From: Tetmemena sp. SeJ-2015
Taxonomy: Eukaryota > Ciliophora > Spirotrichea > Sporadotrichida > Oxytrichidae
DNA length: 64,000 bases
Direction of reading: 5' to 3'
NCBI GenBank assembly: GCA_027382625.1
Contig: JAJKFJ010021596.1
Span: 16,765-80,764, forward strand
Below, piece by piece: positions 10,424 through 24,600 of the stretch. Each line of letters begins with the position of its first letter. The first letter of the stretch is position 1. The notes under the pieces were generated by a model, which worked only from the letters and a program-made list of their open reading frames with translations, did no database searches and was not told the origin of the DNA. The translations under genes and the position numbers were made by a program.

Positions 10424-12986
10424 CTGGAAAAGTAAAGAGTCTGCTAAGAATTTCTTAGCTTTTCAGATGGGTATCTGTGGCTTTAAATATGATACCGCTA
10501 CTCTAACACTCACTTGCTATCTTATAATCATCTATTAAATATTTAATTGATCCCTACAATATGAATATCATGCCTTACTAGAATAGAGACAGAGACCCTA
10601 AGGGAAAAAGAGAGCCTCACAACTTCTATATACAATAGAGCGCTTTTCAATTTTTGAAGGACTATAAATATGACTTCAACAAGCTCATGTATGAGTCTGT
10701 TCCGTTCTTGAGTTATGCAGAATACAAAAATTACCTCACAGATATCAAACTCCAAGAGTAAACCTTAAAAAGTAATCCTATTTTCTCTCATTGATTGCCT
10801 TATTTTATTCATAACTAGTTGAGGAGACTAAGTTCGATTCAGCTGAGTGCATCACTTATGCAAACTCCTGGTTTCATATAATCAAAAGCTGGCTTGAAGA
10901 AACCGGAAGAAAAATTCCAGCCACGGAGTTAGCGAATTCTCCCAAGAATAGTCTCAAACTAGATATCTCATTCACAAAGTATTATCTCTTTGCTAACAAT
11001 AAAAATTCCAATTATCATTTTATATGTTTTATCTTAGATTTTTGCAAGTTTGAGGAAAAATATTCTTAAGATGTTTCCTAAAGATCAGCTCAGCATAGAG
11101 TTTATAGTTGACGATGCCAATTCAGAAATTTACCTTGAATCAATTGCTCAATTAATTTTAAATTTCTAAATTAATATGTTGAAGTTAAAGGTTGTAAACG
11201 ATCGCAGTTCTTGAAAAAATTTAAAACTAGAAGTAAAGAGCTGACAATTACAAAGCTCTGGCCAATTTATCTACAGCTAAAACTTGATTGGGAACGATTT
11301 GTAAACTTCACTCAAGTAATTTTGTAACACTCCAGCCATGTTAGAAGGCATTTTAAAACTGGAAAGCTCGAATTAACTGAATGAGTTGTTGAAAAATCCT
11401 GCTGAAGAAGGTCACTAGCTGCTAGATTCTGTTTCCAAGAATGTTTTAGAATCAATTGAAATTGACACAGAACATCTTCTAGGTGCAAGTATCTTGCCTT
11501 TATATATTGCAGCACTCTAAAAGCCAGTAGTATTTTATCAAGGGTTTTCGGATTTATTGTACTTGTACCACTAATTCTACAAGCCTTTACCTGATGATCT
11601 GCTTTTAAAAATAAGTATAACTATATTTCAAAATTTAAAAATGATCTGCTTGAATTTAGAGCAAGTATAAATACTCTTTTTCCTCACCTATACGACGCCA
11701 AAGTTTTGCTCTAAAATAATTCAGAGTTAGAAAGCATGATTAAATCAGTAGGAGGCTAAAATCTCCACTCGAGTTTTATCCGATCCACAAGCGATGATTT
11801 ACAATTCTCCTAGGTGATAAGTAACATACATTTATCATTATTTCTTCTTAATAAATGAGTATGATAAAAATAGCTAAGGGGTTTGAAAATTACTCTTTTG
11901 ATAAGGATCTAAGTCATGAGGCAGGATTTGATGCACTCTAAACTGGTGTGAGTTTCTTTAAATTCGCTTCTTTTCTAAATGGGCGCATAAATAAAAAGTA
12001 CACTTTCCCTACTAAGCTAGAGCTTACTAAGGGAAGTAAAAGGAAAGGGGTGAATAATTTTCTGCAGACCAATAAGAATCAATTCCCTATCTTCTAGCTC
12101 AAGAAAAATTTATAACTCGATCCTTGGGAAAGCTATAAGGAATCTCAGAAGGGCACTTAAGACTTGCTGAGCACAAAATCAACAAACTAGTAGCAGCTGA
12201 AAGAGCAATTATATTTTAGATATATTTGAAAGACTATATCTTTGTGGTTGATGAATTGCCGTAGGATGCAGACCTAATTAAAATTAAGTAGTTCATAGAG
12301 CAGAAATTCAGTATTCAGATATCAATTTAATAACTTTAATAAGAAGTATTTAACTTATTACAATGTATGATGACAAAGGAATCTTAGCGAGATAAAAGAT
12401 TCTCAAGGAGATAACTTCAAGTGCTGAATTGGCTTTAAATAGAAAATCGGATTCTTCTAAGGGGAATTCTTTGACTTTAATGATTAAATTATTATTAGTT
12501 GAATAGGAGGATTTATTTCACAGTTCAAGGGTTTCAAATAGAAGAGAATATGAACCATATTCTTTAAAATGAGGGAGGAGAAATAGATCTCCCTGAAATA
12601 AGTGAGAATGCAAAGCTTTATGGCTTCCAGCAACGGATTATAGAGGCTAAATTTGAGGCCGAAGAATATAACTAAGAGATGTTTACAGCTATTAAAAAAG
12701 CTTATAATCTAAAATTTTGATATTTCTTAATTAAATCTTTTTTCTCGTATGATTTAAAAATAAATGGAAGGGTTAATAAAATTATTTGAGCCTTTGAAAT
12801 TTAAAATTAACTTAATAGAAAAAAAATTTTAATGAATATTACACGCTACAACTTCCGCAAAGAGCTGCCCCGAATCCTTCAGAACTTGAAAAGCTCAGAT
12901 TTTGTAGCTATAGATTTTGAATTTTCGGGATTACTAACTGAACATATTCACTCCAATTAGGCCACTGACACAGTAGCTCAAAGATA
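10412..12986 (+). CDS. PARN: Scrambled PARN-like poly(A)-specific ribonuclease (CAF1/DEDD)
   Basis: A 3' deadenylase. The N-terminal MDS is the last in the locus: ATG 12832, MNITRYNFRKELPRILQN, then SSDFVAIDFEFSGL with the first two acidic residues. It ends in the 12-bp pointer AGCTCAAAGATA (12975-12986), repeated at 10412-10423, where the protein resumes as RYWKSKESAKNFLAFQMGIC and GFKYD. Next come FNKLMYESVPFLSYAEYK (10670s), a helical region (10826-11000), KPVVFYQGFSDLLYLYHQFY and KPLPDD (about 11520-11600), then LLEFRASINTLFPHLYDAK after an ATGATCTGCTT pointer pair (11594-11604/11641-11651). SHEAGFDALQTGVSFFKFA (11910s) supplies the His and last Asp. DYIFVVDELPQDADLIKIKQ (12231) looks RRM-like. 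A GFQQRIIEAKF segment at about 12625 probably also belongs out of order. Full MDS order and the stop were not resolved. Confidence 0.85.
12975..12986 (+). repeat. Pointer AGCTCAAAGATA, end of PARN segment 1
   Basis: Partner of 10412-10423. This copy lies 2.56 kb downstream although it ends the N-terminal MDS, so the two MDSs are permuted. Confidence 0.92.
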
Positions 12987-13383
12987 AATACAAAAAAATC
13001 TTTAATCTAAATTTTCTTCTTTTTTTACTCTTTCTTTAAAAATTTATTAATAATTTCTGCTTTTATATTTTTCATTTATCTATCTTATGAGTGATATATC
13101 AAATAAAATCCTATAATATATGAGCAATAGATTTAATCTTATTTTTCAGGACTTAATTCTTCTAATGGAAAAAAGGGATATATGCTCCACTTCTAAATTA
13201 TATTAAGATTCTTGTGGATATGAACATTCCTCAGAGTTGACTTCGCAGCTCCTATGCACCAACAAATCAAAGGGATTATAATTTAATATATACGAATTAT
13301 AAGAGATTATTATTTTTTAGATCGCCTCAAAATCATGAATTGCTACTAGGAAGCCATCTTTTTCAAGCAGCATAAATGCGAGC
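12987..13383. other. AT-rich stretch after PARN segment 1
   Basis: Open in one frame by chance of AT composition. A short region (about 13166-13290; ATG 13166, residues like SCGYEHSSELTSQLLCTNKS) looks more coding-like than its surroundings but matches nothing recognised. Confidence 0.4.
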
Positions 13384-15010
13384 ATGCTCAAGATTGAAAA
13401 TTTTTCGCAAATTGTGAGGGAGAGAAACTTAGACAATGGAACAGTTGATCTCAATCAAGAAGTTGACAAAATATTGAAGACGCAAAACATTCAAATAAAA
13501 GATTAATTTCTATTGTTTATTATGGAACATTAAAATCAGAGAGTAAAATATATTATGGAATAGGGCGTATCTGAAGCTAGACTACAAAATTTACACTAGG
13601 TTACTCTACTTTGGCCTTAACCTTTTGATTTTGATTGTCAGCATGGTTGTAATGGGGATTTATGAATATGATTTTGACACTTAGTTCACATATCACTCTG
13701 CACCTGCAATGTCTGGGGAAACGAATTCTACTATTAGCAATCTTTAATTTCACTTTATATTTTTAACCAGACTGATGCGAATAATTAGAGTAGTTAAAAT
13801 TACTAACTCAATGACATGAGGGATGCTTTTCTTGTAAACGAAGACTAGCTGCATTTGATTATTTTGGCAAGATAATTTCAGGCAAGGAGAGTAATAATCA
13901 AACTTTATATATACTATTGATTACTTTTTAAATGAATAATTCAACTAAGAGATTGGATTTTTATTCCCAATTTAGAACTCTATATGTGATATAGATGGTT
14001 TATCTACTCCTTTCTTCAATTACAATATACTTTGGTGTAATTAAAGGCACATTGTAATAAAGTTTTGTCTGTTTAATTTATCATCGAGAGAAGATAGCTA
14101 TGAACTCTGGTTCAAGATAAAAGGAGATTATAGGTACTTGGTTTCTTCACCAAGAAACAGATTAAATGAAAAAATAAAGTTTATAATTTCTAAGATAGAG
14201 TATGCATGTACTAATATTTTGGGACGTTTTGAGCCTGATTCTTGGGTTTGTGATGGTGTTCCACTATGCATTTTCTTATGAGAGTATACTGACAAAATCA
14301 CTAGAATTCCGTTAAATAGACTTCACCAAATTTTATAATTGTTATTAGAATGACACTATTCATAGTAATATAAAATTTGATACTCAATTGAAAAGAGAAT
14401 AATTCGAGAAAGCCGTAGTTACGCTTTAGTTATAATTTTACACTTTATTTTTATTTTCTTGCTTGGGCAAATAGTCTTAGCTTACGCCATAATAGACCTA
14501 TTGTCTTTAGCGAGAGTAGTATTTTTAGGATATTTCTTTATCCGCTAGCCAAAGCACAAGCTGGGACAAATCAGATACCAGATTCTTAAAATAAGTTTTA
14601 ATTTCCTTGCTTGAAGTTAAATTTTATTTAATTTTCTTTTAGAGGCGCAAGTGCTCCACGAGATCCCAGTTATGAAATATAATGACTACGTTATCCAAGT
14701 TCAATAAATAATCACCTCTTCAGAGTACTACAATTAAGATAACTCAAATTAAAAAACTGGCTGTTTGAATATCAGCGACACACAAGAATAAAATAATTGC
14801 TCCATCTGCTGCGAAAATTTCAAAAATAAAAGTCTTATCTCAGTCCTTAACTGCAGTATTAAGCATATCTTCCATGAAGATTATTAATTTATATTTAGAT
14901 TATAGTATGATATTAATTTAGAGTGCATTACGAAATGGTTGGAGAAGAGTGATTTATGCCCACTGTGCAAGGCTGTTGTTATTAAGCAAAATATAGATTT
15001 TTAGTTTTGA
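13384..15010 (+). CDS. Multipass membrane RING-H2 finger protein
   Basis: Several hydrophobic helices (TRLLYFGLNLLILIVSMVVM at about 13600; VYLLLSSITIYFGVIKG at 13995; VLSLILGFVMVFHYAFSY at 14225; IVLAYAIIDLLSLARVVFLG at 14470) precede a cytosolic C-terminal RING. The RING reads NCSICCENF ... NCSIKHIFHEDY, then, after an AT-rich IES, ECITKWLEKSDLCPLCKAVV. This is the C3H2C3 RING-H2 pattern of membrane E3 ubiquitin ligases. The stop is TGA at 15008-15010. The first coding-like segment (MLKIENFSQIVRERNLDNG from ATG 13384) is separated by frame shifts, so the start is tentative. Several IESs interrupt the TM region (about 13820, 13920, 14100-14220, 14600, 14885-14925). The class is well supported; the specific member is unknown. 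Confidence 0.72.
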
Positions 15011-15647
15011 ATTTCCCAGCGAGTATTTAATATAATAAACTGACTCCAACTATCAGAGTTTTTAATAATCAACTAACTTACGTTGCCTTCTAATAAAAAT
15101 ATATTATTTCCTTTCGTTCTTGAGTAATTATAATTCTAACTGTTTGTAAAGATTTCATTTTATGGATGGCGAAATTAAATCCCAAATACATTAAGATATA
15201 AAAATAAAACCCTTGTTAATTGTTCAATTGCTCTTCGATTGCCTTTCTATGAAAATGAAAACCCATCCAGTACCTAATTTTATTTATTGAGAATTAATTT
15301 ACCTCAAGATGATTATAAAGAGAATTCAATTGATTTTCAGAAAGATAACTTAATTTAATGGTGAGCTTCATTTTACAGGAAATGAAATTATCCCTTTCAC
15401 TAAATTTAAGGTTTGAATTTAAATCTTTTTCAAATATATAATTCATTAATCCCAATTGATTACTTCAATCTGAATTATTTTTATCTAAAATAAGTTTTTA
15501 AGAATAGAAAAATATGGTATTTGTAGAAAATATTTTATCTATCTTCTTAAGAAATTTTTATATTTTGTGATAATCAAGAATTTCGATTTTGCACCCTGGT
15601 AAATCCTGAGTTAGTAAACGAAGGAGATCAAGTGAAAGGACACTCAA
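15011..15647 (+). other. Coding-like fragments of unclear ownership
   Basis: An ATG at 15162 opens MDGEIKSQIHQDIKIKPLLI and stays coding-like to about 15290. A second piece near 15350-15415 reads NGELHFTGNEIIPFTKFKV, and a third near 15585-15760 reads VNPELVNEGDQVKGHSN. AT-rich breaks separate them. They may be MDSs of one small gene, or extra segments of a scrambled neighbour. No family recognised. Confidence 0.4.
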
Positions 15648-18600
15648 ATGTACTCAGCGAGATCTTCAAAACCTCCTTCAAATAGTTTAAATAGGAAGTT
15701 TCCTATCCCAAAGGGCCAAAGTTACTCGCCCAAGGACTTTATTAACGATATGGCGCTTGAAGTCGATATAACAAGTAAGTTTCAAGTTCTCAAGAAGAGT
15801 TGAATTTTAACGGTTCTTTTATCTTAAAGACTTCCCATTTACTTTCAACTCAAAATTCTTTGCTTGAAGTATGTTTTCCTGAAAACAAATAAAGTCGACA
15901 AGGAAAAACTACTAGCTTTACAAGATTAATGATAAGACGTTTTTAAATGTCATTTACTTTTAGATTACTTGCCAAAAATTAAGAAACAAGACTGTGCTTA
16001 TGGCTCAATGATAACTCTTTTTGAACTTGAAGACCAGGAAACAAAAGACTTCTTAAAATTAAAATGTTAATAGAATACTTTTTGGAGTTATAATTATTCT
16101 ATAAAGGGAATTATCTGCTATAGATTTAGTTTGACAAATAGACCGTTTTCTAAGAAGCGTTTCAATGTAAGGACATGTCAAGAATGTTATCTGTGAAAAA
16201 GAATTCACCCTCCATATTAATTTGAAGATTATTTGATTATCTGACAAAACTATTTACACACTAATTTCATAGACGAGGTAGAATATGCGAAATGCGTTGG
16301 CTTCGCCGCAGCAGTTATCAAAATAAGTAGCAAAGAGCCTAGAAGTGATAATTCATCGCTGATATTAGTTGACTACTCATCTATTTCTAATGTGTCCGTT
16401 TGCAGAGTGGAAGATTTCTGGAACTTCTCAAACCCTGATTAGACTAATCAGAGGAGATAGCAGATAGTTCGTAAGGAAATTGTATTTTAAATTATTACTT
16501 TATAGCTTGCAAATTCAAAAAGTTCAAAGATAAATTGTTCTCAGTCTACGAGAATACCATCAAATGCGTGTAATTCAAGAGAGATAAGATCACTCCTGAA
16601 GAAGTTTTGACATTCATATCAAAACTTTGGTATTAAAAGCTAAATTTAGATATATTGATTAAATTGCAGTTAGGAAATAGAGATACACCCGTCAATATAC
16701 TTGAAATTGAATATGTGATAATTTAAATTTCTTAGCCTCCCTTCGCTAAAGGAATAGCTCGAATATACTTTGAAGATGCTAACAATAAAATCGACAGCGC
16801 TCTCTTGATAATAAAGTAACAGTAACTCTGCTTTGAAAAGGAAGTGGAGTTGCCTCTCTCTTAGAAGCAATTAAATTTATTTTGTAAAAGAAGGTCAGAT
16901 AAGAATTCATATACTCCTCTGGAATCGAGATATCAGCCTCAAGTGATGGGAATAAATCAGTTATAAATAAATTATTTTACTTAAATTAATACATACATAG
17001 CTGATGAAAATGGAAACATCGAAATTTACAAAAACGGAAAACTTCTCACTACTTTGAACATGACTTCTACCTTCAATGAAATTACCTTGAATATTTTCAG
17101 ACTTTTGAATTATGATAATCTTCAATGAGAAGAATGAAAAACTTGAGCTCTTATCTTTGGATGGCAGAACTCTGTTAGCCAAGTTTCCATCAGAGAATCA
17201 TTACTTTAAGTTTTCTTCCAAAGACCAGAGAGGGCAAGGTTTATAAGATAGGAGCTCTTGGAAAATGATCCTAAAGATCTTTTTGAGATAGCTCGAATGA
17301 TCACTTAGTATCAGCCATTTGAAATATGCTTTACTCTTTCTAGAGTAGCTATATCTCATCATAATTTTTACAAATAATTTTAGTTTAACAATCTTATAAT
17401 TTTAAATCCTTATAATTCAATAAGAATAAATTTTATAATAGCCATAAAAAGTTTAAAACTCTTAAGATTTTTAGTTTAAATTTAATTTTAAACAACTTAG
17501 TAGAAACTTAAAATTAAAAAAGAATCATAACGTGGTGAAGATCTTAGACATAACTAATGGTTACTTGATTAGAAAGGTGTTCTTAGATCGTGAAGTGGAT
17601 TAAATCTTCTCTTTCGAACTAGATATCTATGCTTTAAAAACTTAACATTCCATCATCATTTTAAATATGCTATTCTAAAACAGAGCTATGTTCAAAATAA
17701 ATTAGATACACAGAATGAATAGAATTACTCTGTTGCTCACTTGAAAGAAGAGTCTTAATTTCAGATTATGAAGGGCATCTTAGGGTAAGGTTAACTAATT
17801 CCTAAAATCTTTGTAGTAAATTTGAACAGCTCTACTTGGATAATATGCAATGCTTCATTGTAACAGACTAAGGAGAGTAAAACAGTGTGAAAAGGTTAAC
17901 TAATGGTGGGAGGGTTCATGATGATTTCAACATCAATCAACACTTGTATGGTAAGACTAGTGAGTTAATTAAGATATTCTATAGATAATGGACTTAATTA
18001 AATTAATACTTAGCTTTTTATTAAATGGGATGAAGGAGTTCAGTATTTTAAACTTCCATCACTATTCTGAGCTCTAAGACTCACTTGAGAGGGTAGTCTT
18101 CTATCACAGTTTCTATAACGACAATAAGAAAAGAAGCTTGCTCTAAAATTAAATCTATTTTTAATTATAGTATGTAATTTTGAAGCTGAATTTTTGATAA
18201 TGGACTTTTCCAAAAACATGAGTTTACATTCGTCTAGGAAATTTACAATGAGTACGAACTATCACAGCACGATTTACAGAGTAATGTAAATCAATCAATA
18301 AGATCAGTGCTTCTACTTTTGGAGCCAGTATAGTTAGGAAATATCATGAAGTTAAAGATTTAACAAAATGCAATATTTTAAATGATTCCAATCATTTATT
18401 TAATCTTTTAAAGAGAGAATTTTTTTAAGTTTGAGTTGATAAACCAGAAGCATTAAGATACAGGAGCAGTTTAACCAATTTAAAATTGTCAATCGTTATG
18501 AGGTTATTATATTTGAATTGAAGATAAGTAGTTTATAGACTATCTTGTGATGAGTTTCGACTAACGAGGCCTGACCTACTGCTCAATAAATAATTTCATA

Positions 18601-21600
18601 CCAGATTAAGCCAAGAGGATATTATGAATATGCCAATATATCGTATTCTTGTTTGTTGATATTAGTGAACTCAAATTTTGGAAAAGTATCGAAGGCAAAG
18701 GGAGCAGGATTGATGGATTTACAAGTAACTTTGGATGAAACTATAAGCATGCAAAGGAAGATAAAATAGAAAATTTAAAAGTTTATTAATTATTGCTCGA
18801 TTACTTGAGTTCATGATTAATTTAGCGAAGTTATTTTAACATTAAATATTAACTATCCTATTTTGATGAATATATGAATAGAAGATAAAATTATCTTTTC
18901 TTAAAATTATTTCATTTCATTTAGTAATTATCAAATATAAAACTGAAACAATAGTTAAATCAACGAACACAAATATGCATTCATATAAGCAATAATTATT
19001 TTTGATGATTAGATTTATCAATAAAGAAAATCTCAAAAATAATTTAATATGTTTTAATTTAAAATTAATTAGAATTAGATTAGCCAAACTAAAATTATTA
19101 ATCAAAGTCAAAGAGATTTTAATTAAAAATAATGATGAAGACCAAAAATTTTATTTTAAACGTCCTCATCATTATATTTATGAATATAATACTTTAAGAT
19201 AGTAATAAACAGCTTTAAGCTTGGATACTGTAATAAATTAATCGAATTCCAAGAGAAACCTGATCTTTATTGAATTTAATTATTTTTAAATCTTTTTTAA
19301 ATCTAATTATAGAGATTTTTATTTAAAATAAGTCATTATTTTAATTGCAATTTAAATTATTGATCCGTATCCTTCCCTAACCTCATCTGCCCTTCTTACT
19401 TCCTTTCGGAATCTAAGATTAGAGACATGCAAGATTCCTATTAGAATAAATAAGTTAATATATCCCTTTTTATAAATGATTGCTACAGTGGAAATAGATA
19501 GACAATAAGCTCATATGTCACTATCTTAAAAACAAAATGATAACTATAAATGCTCAGAACGGACATGTAATAAGCAGCATAGATGTAGATGACTAGTTGC
19601 TTTAAAATAAAAATTATTATTTATACTTTTAAAGCTCTCAAATGATTCAAAGGGATGTTTGGGAACGCTGGTTCCTCCACACAAAGAGCCCAGACCTTTT
19701 AGACCTAATCAGATTTCAAGCCTTTATTTTTCATCTTTAAAAAGCCAAATAGGAAACAGAAACAATTATAAGATTAGTTAAATTCAATTGGGAAATACGG
19801 AAATGTAAAAAATATATTCCTTTTAAATTCAAAATATTAGAGAATTAGCACCACAATAACTTAAGGGATATTTTATAAATAAAATTTTAATTGCATAATT
19901 TTAAAGTGAAAATTAAAGCATTTAAAACAATATTTAAGAAATATTCGATAAGGTTCAAAGACATTTAGTTAATTTTGAGATAATTATGACCTTTTTGGTC
20001 TCTACTTTTCTCAGAAAAATAGGATAATTTAATAAAGCACTTTTTTTGTTTTTTAATAATATTTATTGTTAATTTTTTTACTATGATAAAACTCTAGCGA
20101 TATAATTGTATTTAGTTTAGGAAAGATCGGGCATTCAATGGTCCTCTTTAGAGACGATAAATTTGGAAATATCACAGCAAAGGATCCTAAAATAGTAGAG
20201 GAATTAAATGACTCAGATTAATAAATTAATTATTTAATCAATTCTATTTACTAATTTAAAGTTAGATCTAAGTTTCTACAAAGTTGTAGAAATAGAAAAT
20301 GAAAACAGACTTAAAGTAGTCTTTACCTTTCTCCATCAGGAAATTCATAAAAAAATAAATGAAAATTTATATTTAATAGATAATTATAAAATAAATAGTA
20401 AATTATGTGGTGCAACATTATAGAAATTTAAATCGATCAAACTTGTCTGATTTACAATTTCCTTGAAAGACAATCAAAAAGGTATTCTGAGTTTCATCTC
20501 TAGATATCTTCATTGCATTCTTTAATAAACGAGATATATATTTCGGTGTGTCTTAAACATCATCGGATTAATTGAAACCTAAGCTTCTGAACTTGCAACT
20601 TCGCACTAAATTGTAAGAATATAAAGTTCTTAGAATTTCAACCTTGATCGAATAGTATAATGATAATTTAAATTAGAGAGTCTTAGAATGCCCCCCTTAA
20701 TCGAATTTATAAACTAATTTTTTTCAACATATTTCTTTGCTTTAAAGATATTTATTTATATTCTTAGTGTGAGAGATGTGTGCTTTTCAGATGACTTCGA
20801 AAAATTTATACACATCAACAAGTTATTCAGATTATATATATTTTGTTATAATTATTTATTTTTAAATGAAATATAATTTGGTAAAAAGGATTAAGAAAAA
20901 TTGCTTTTTAATATTTATATTCCTTTTTGCGTGATAGTTTGCTTTTAAAATTTAGGTTTGTTTCCATTCTTAAATTTCTTTAACAAAAAATAATTTGTCA
21001 ATTTTTATTTCTTCTTAAAATATAACTTAAGTATTTAATTATAAGTTAAAAAGCAAAGAGGTTGTGAAATCTGTGACTGAGAAAGAGCTATTTTACTATA
21101 AGGAGATTTTGACTTTAAGAGGGGAGTTCAAGTAAGGAAAGAGGAAAGGCTTTTCAGGGGACTTGATTCACCATGCCAGACTTACAGAGAATAAAAATGA
21201 AATCATCATCTCAAATATATACGAGGAGGCTTCAACTGTTCTCACCATTCAACTTTTTAATAAATACTATTTTTTTATATTCTAAATTATAACACTTATT
21301 TATATATTTCCCTCAATTAAAATTGGGTTAGCAAATAAACAAGTTAGAATCACTTAGATCAACATTAATTTTTCTTGTCAAAATTTTTTATTTATCAAGA
21401 TAATAATTTAAGATAACTTTTTTGCACAGTGAAATTGATGTACTGGAGAGGATCTAAAATTTAAAATATATTTTTAAGAAGAATATATCTAAATATCTAG
21501 CATAATAGTGATTAAGGACGAGTTTGGCATTGAGAGATACCTCCATATAGACTTTACAAATAACTCTTAAATTAATTAAAAAAAATACACTTCTAATTCA

Positions 21601-24600
21601 TTTGTTATTCTTATGAATGCATATTTGAGAGTTATGTGGAACTAGACTCTTTTAATTATATTATAAAAGATAATTGAAAATAATTCTAATGATTTTTTAA
21701 ATGCTTTTGTATACAGAAAGTTCAAGGGCCTTTAGGATACAGAATTCGGGGACTACTATTTGTAGTAGAGAGGGAGACCTGCTCACTACAATCTCATGAA
21801 CAAATAAAATTTAGCCATCGATTACCAACAGTAGTTATCAAGATAGATCTCACTCAATAAGTAGTAGAGTCATTAATCTAATTGGCTTTAAATAAATTCA
21901 TTAAAGTTTAATTATCAAAGATTAAAATATTATTTAAAAAAAAAAATAACATTATATTTTTCGCTTGATGGACTGATAAACTTATTTCCTAAGTTGATTA
22001 TACCAAACAACTATTGATTTAGAAATATAGCTACAAGTAATTAAATTAAATGGTAGACTTCTCTTTAAGAAAAATAAGATCTTAGATTCAAGCTAAATTA
22101 GTTAAATCTTTAGAACGACTTAAAATAAATTGTTTGAATCTATTTACATAAGACAATTTGTTTTAAAATAAAAACTTGTGATTAACTCCCTAATAAGAAT
22201 AAGTGTACAATATTCCTAAAAGCTTCTTTTGTATCTATAAAATAAATTAAGTAAATATTATTAATTTAGAATGGATTATTAAATAATAAATTAATTTAAA
22301 ATATTTTTCAATTTATAATGAGTTTAGTAGGATTTTGTAATGGAAAAAGCAAATAATCATGGTTTAGCAGGAACTATGAACTTATAGAGTACAGCTTCTC
22401 ACACTATCATTATTCACTCGCACAAAAGCTTAATTTGTTAATTAAGAAAAATATTTATAATCTTAAGATGGAAAATAATATAAAAATCAGTTTGAAGTTT
22501 TCAATTGCGGCTAAATAATCTTAAAAATTGAGACTAATTACGAAATAAATAACTTAGATTATTCAAGCCAGCCCTTTAAAAGTAACTTATAATTAATTTG
22601 ATTGAAGCTGAAAGAAAACAAGAAAATCTACTATGAAATCGCTGACTATGACTTGAGACTTATGCTTTTATAAATATTTCCAGATGGAAACACTCTAATG
22701 CACTTGCTCGCAAATGATAATTAGATAATCGACGACATTAGAATTAAGCTAGAAACTGCAATCCTTTATCCTCAAATTGAACAAATCAATGAAAAATACC
22801 TCGATTAAGAAATATATTCAATACATATTGAATGAATGCATTTAATTAGCAAGAGCTTGGATGTAAATTTATGTTCCTCAAAAACTAAGACGGATAAACT
22901 CCTCTTCATTTATGCATTGAAGCTGAAAATGCTCTGGGAATAGACATTTTATTTTATATACAATGTTTTGTAAATAAACATAATTTATTAAGGAAGATTA
23001 TTTTTAATTCTTATACTAATTTTGGAAAACATAGGTCTTAAATTCTTAATTATAATTTGTAGATAGTGTTTAAAATTAGACTCGATTTTAAATCTATTGA
23101 GAATTGATTTTTTAATATTATTTTTAGCTTCTTATTTAAAAAATTCTTTCTATTTATTTTAAACAATATAAAGAATAAATGCTTTCAATATATATTATTA
23201 TTATTATATATGGTTTACATCTTTCTAAAAATGCTTCAGAAAGATTCTTTCGCTAGGCACACTTTCCCATATTTAAAGTTTTTATATTAATTTATCCCAT
23301 TAAGTGATGTACTTCCCGATCTTTTACAGATAGAACCATCAAGCTTAGATAATTAAATCGCTTTGTTTATTTATTTAGAGTCTTATTTGGAATCTAGGAT
23401 AGTTCAGACAAACTCTCAGAAGCAGATCAAAGAAGGAGCAATAGACTTTGAAGAAGGATTTCCTATTCAAGCTATTCAAATAAGTGCTATGGCTGACAAT
23501 TCAGACATGTCTAAAATATTTTATGTCTCCTAATATAGTTATAAAATACTAGAGAACGATAATGCCTTGAGAAAAGATATCACGGTTTAGATTTGTGACA
23601 TTCCAAACATTCATCTCTATTCATTTTATAATGTTAAAGAGTAATTTAGTTTCAGACGCTACTAGTTACAGACTATTTCAAATGCTTTCACAAGTAAATA
23701 ATCTTGAGCTCTTCAATTTTAAAACTAAATAGATTTATCTTAATTTGCGTCTTGTTCAAGGTCTGGTGAATCACAAATGGAGGCAAGCTCGAAAATATTC
23801 TTTAATTTGGCTTTTTATACCGTTCATCTTGTTCCATGGAACTTTCATAGCATATTCTAATGTATTTAGTGGATAGCTATCTTATGATGAAAACGAACAC
23901 CCAAACTTAAAGAAAGGATAGATTGCTTTGTCAGTTATCAAATAATAAAATGCATCTATACTTATTTGATATATCCTCTACTTCTTCTGTGTTTACTTTT
24001 TGCAAAATGAGATAAGGCAAGTTATAAACAACGGAGTGATAGAGTATATGCTCTCGATATGGAACTATATCGATATTCTTCCTGTGCTTTTGATAATCAT
24101 AGTGGTTACTAGTCATTTAAACATGCACTACAACGATAGTTACCAACATTACAATTTCCTCTATACAATACATGCTGTGGCTTCCCTGTCCATGTGGCTT
24201 AAATTCCTCTACTTCCTTCGTCTTTTCGACCCAACTGGATACAAAATTAATAAACTATAATTTAGTTATCTATATCATAGAATACATAGTCAGAAGCATA
24301 GTAGGAGTTTTATGGGACATGAAGGTATTTTTGCTGATTCTTGGGATAGTTTACTGCGCCTTCGGAGAAGCCTTCCTCAGACTAGCTGAGCCTATGGAGG
24401 ATGAGGAATTACGCTATGTGACTAACTTCGCAAATGCTTTTGTGTACATTTATAGAATGAGTTTGGTTGACAACAATACAGATGCCTTTGAGATGAATCT
24501 GCAATCAACCACTCTTTGGATTCTTTTTGTAATCACAGGAATAATAATTAAATAAGAGATATTTTAAATAGTGTTGCCTATAATTATGCTTAATCTACTC

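Noticed and set aside
11260..12700. TACAGCTA repeat (about 11271 and 12684) as a PARN pointer
   Set aside because: Joining at this 8-mer gives an immediate TGA in the receiving frame.
15648..17300. OB-fold telomere-end-binding or replication protein for the beta-rich segments
   Set aside because: No match to the telomere protein blocks; the segments fit WD40-like blades of the downstream channel gene better.
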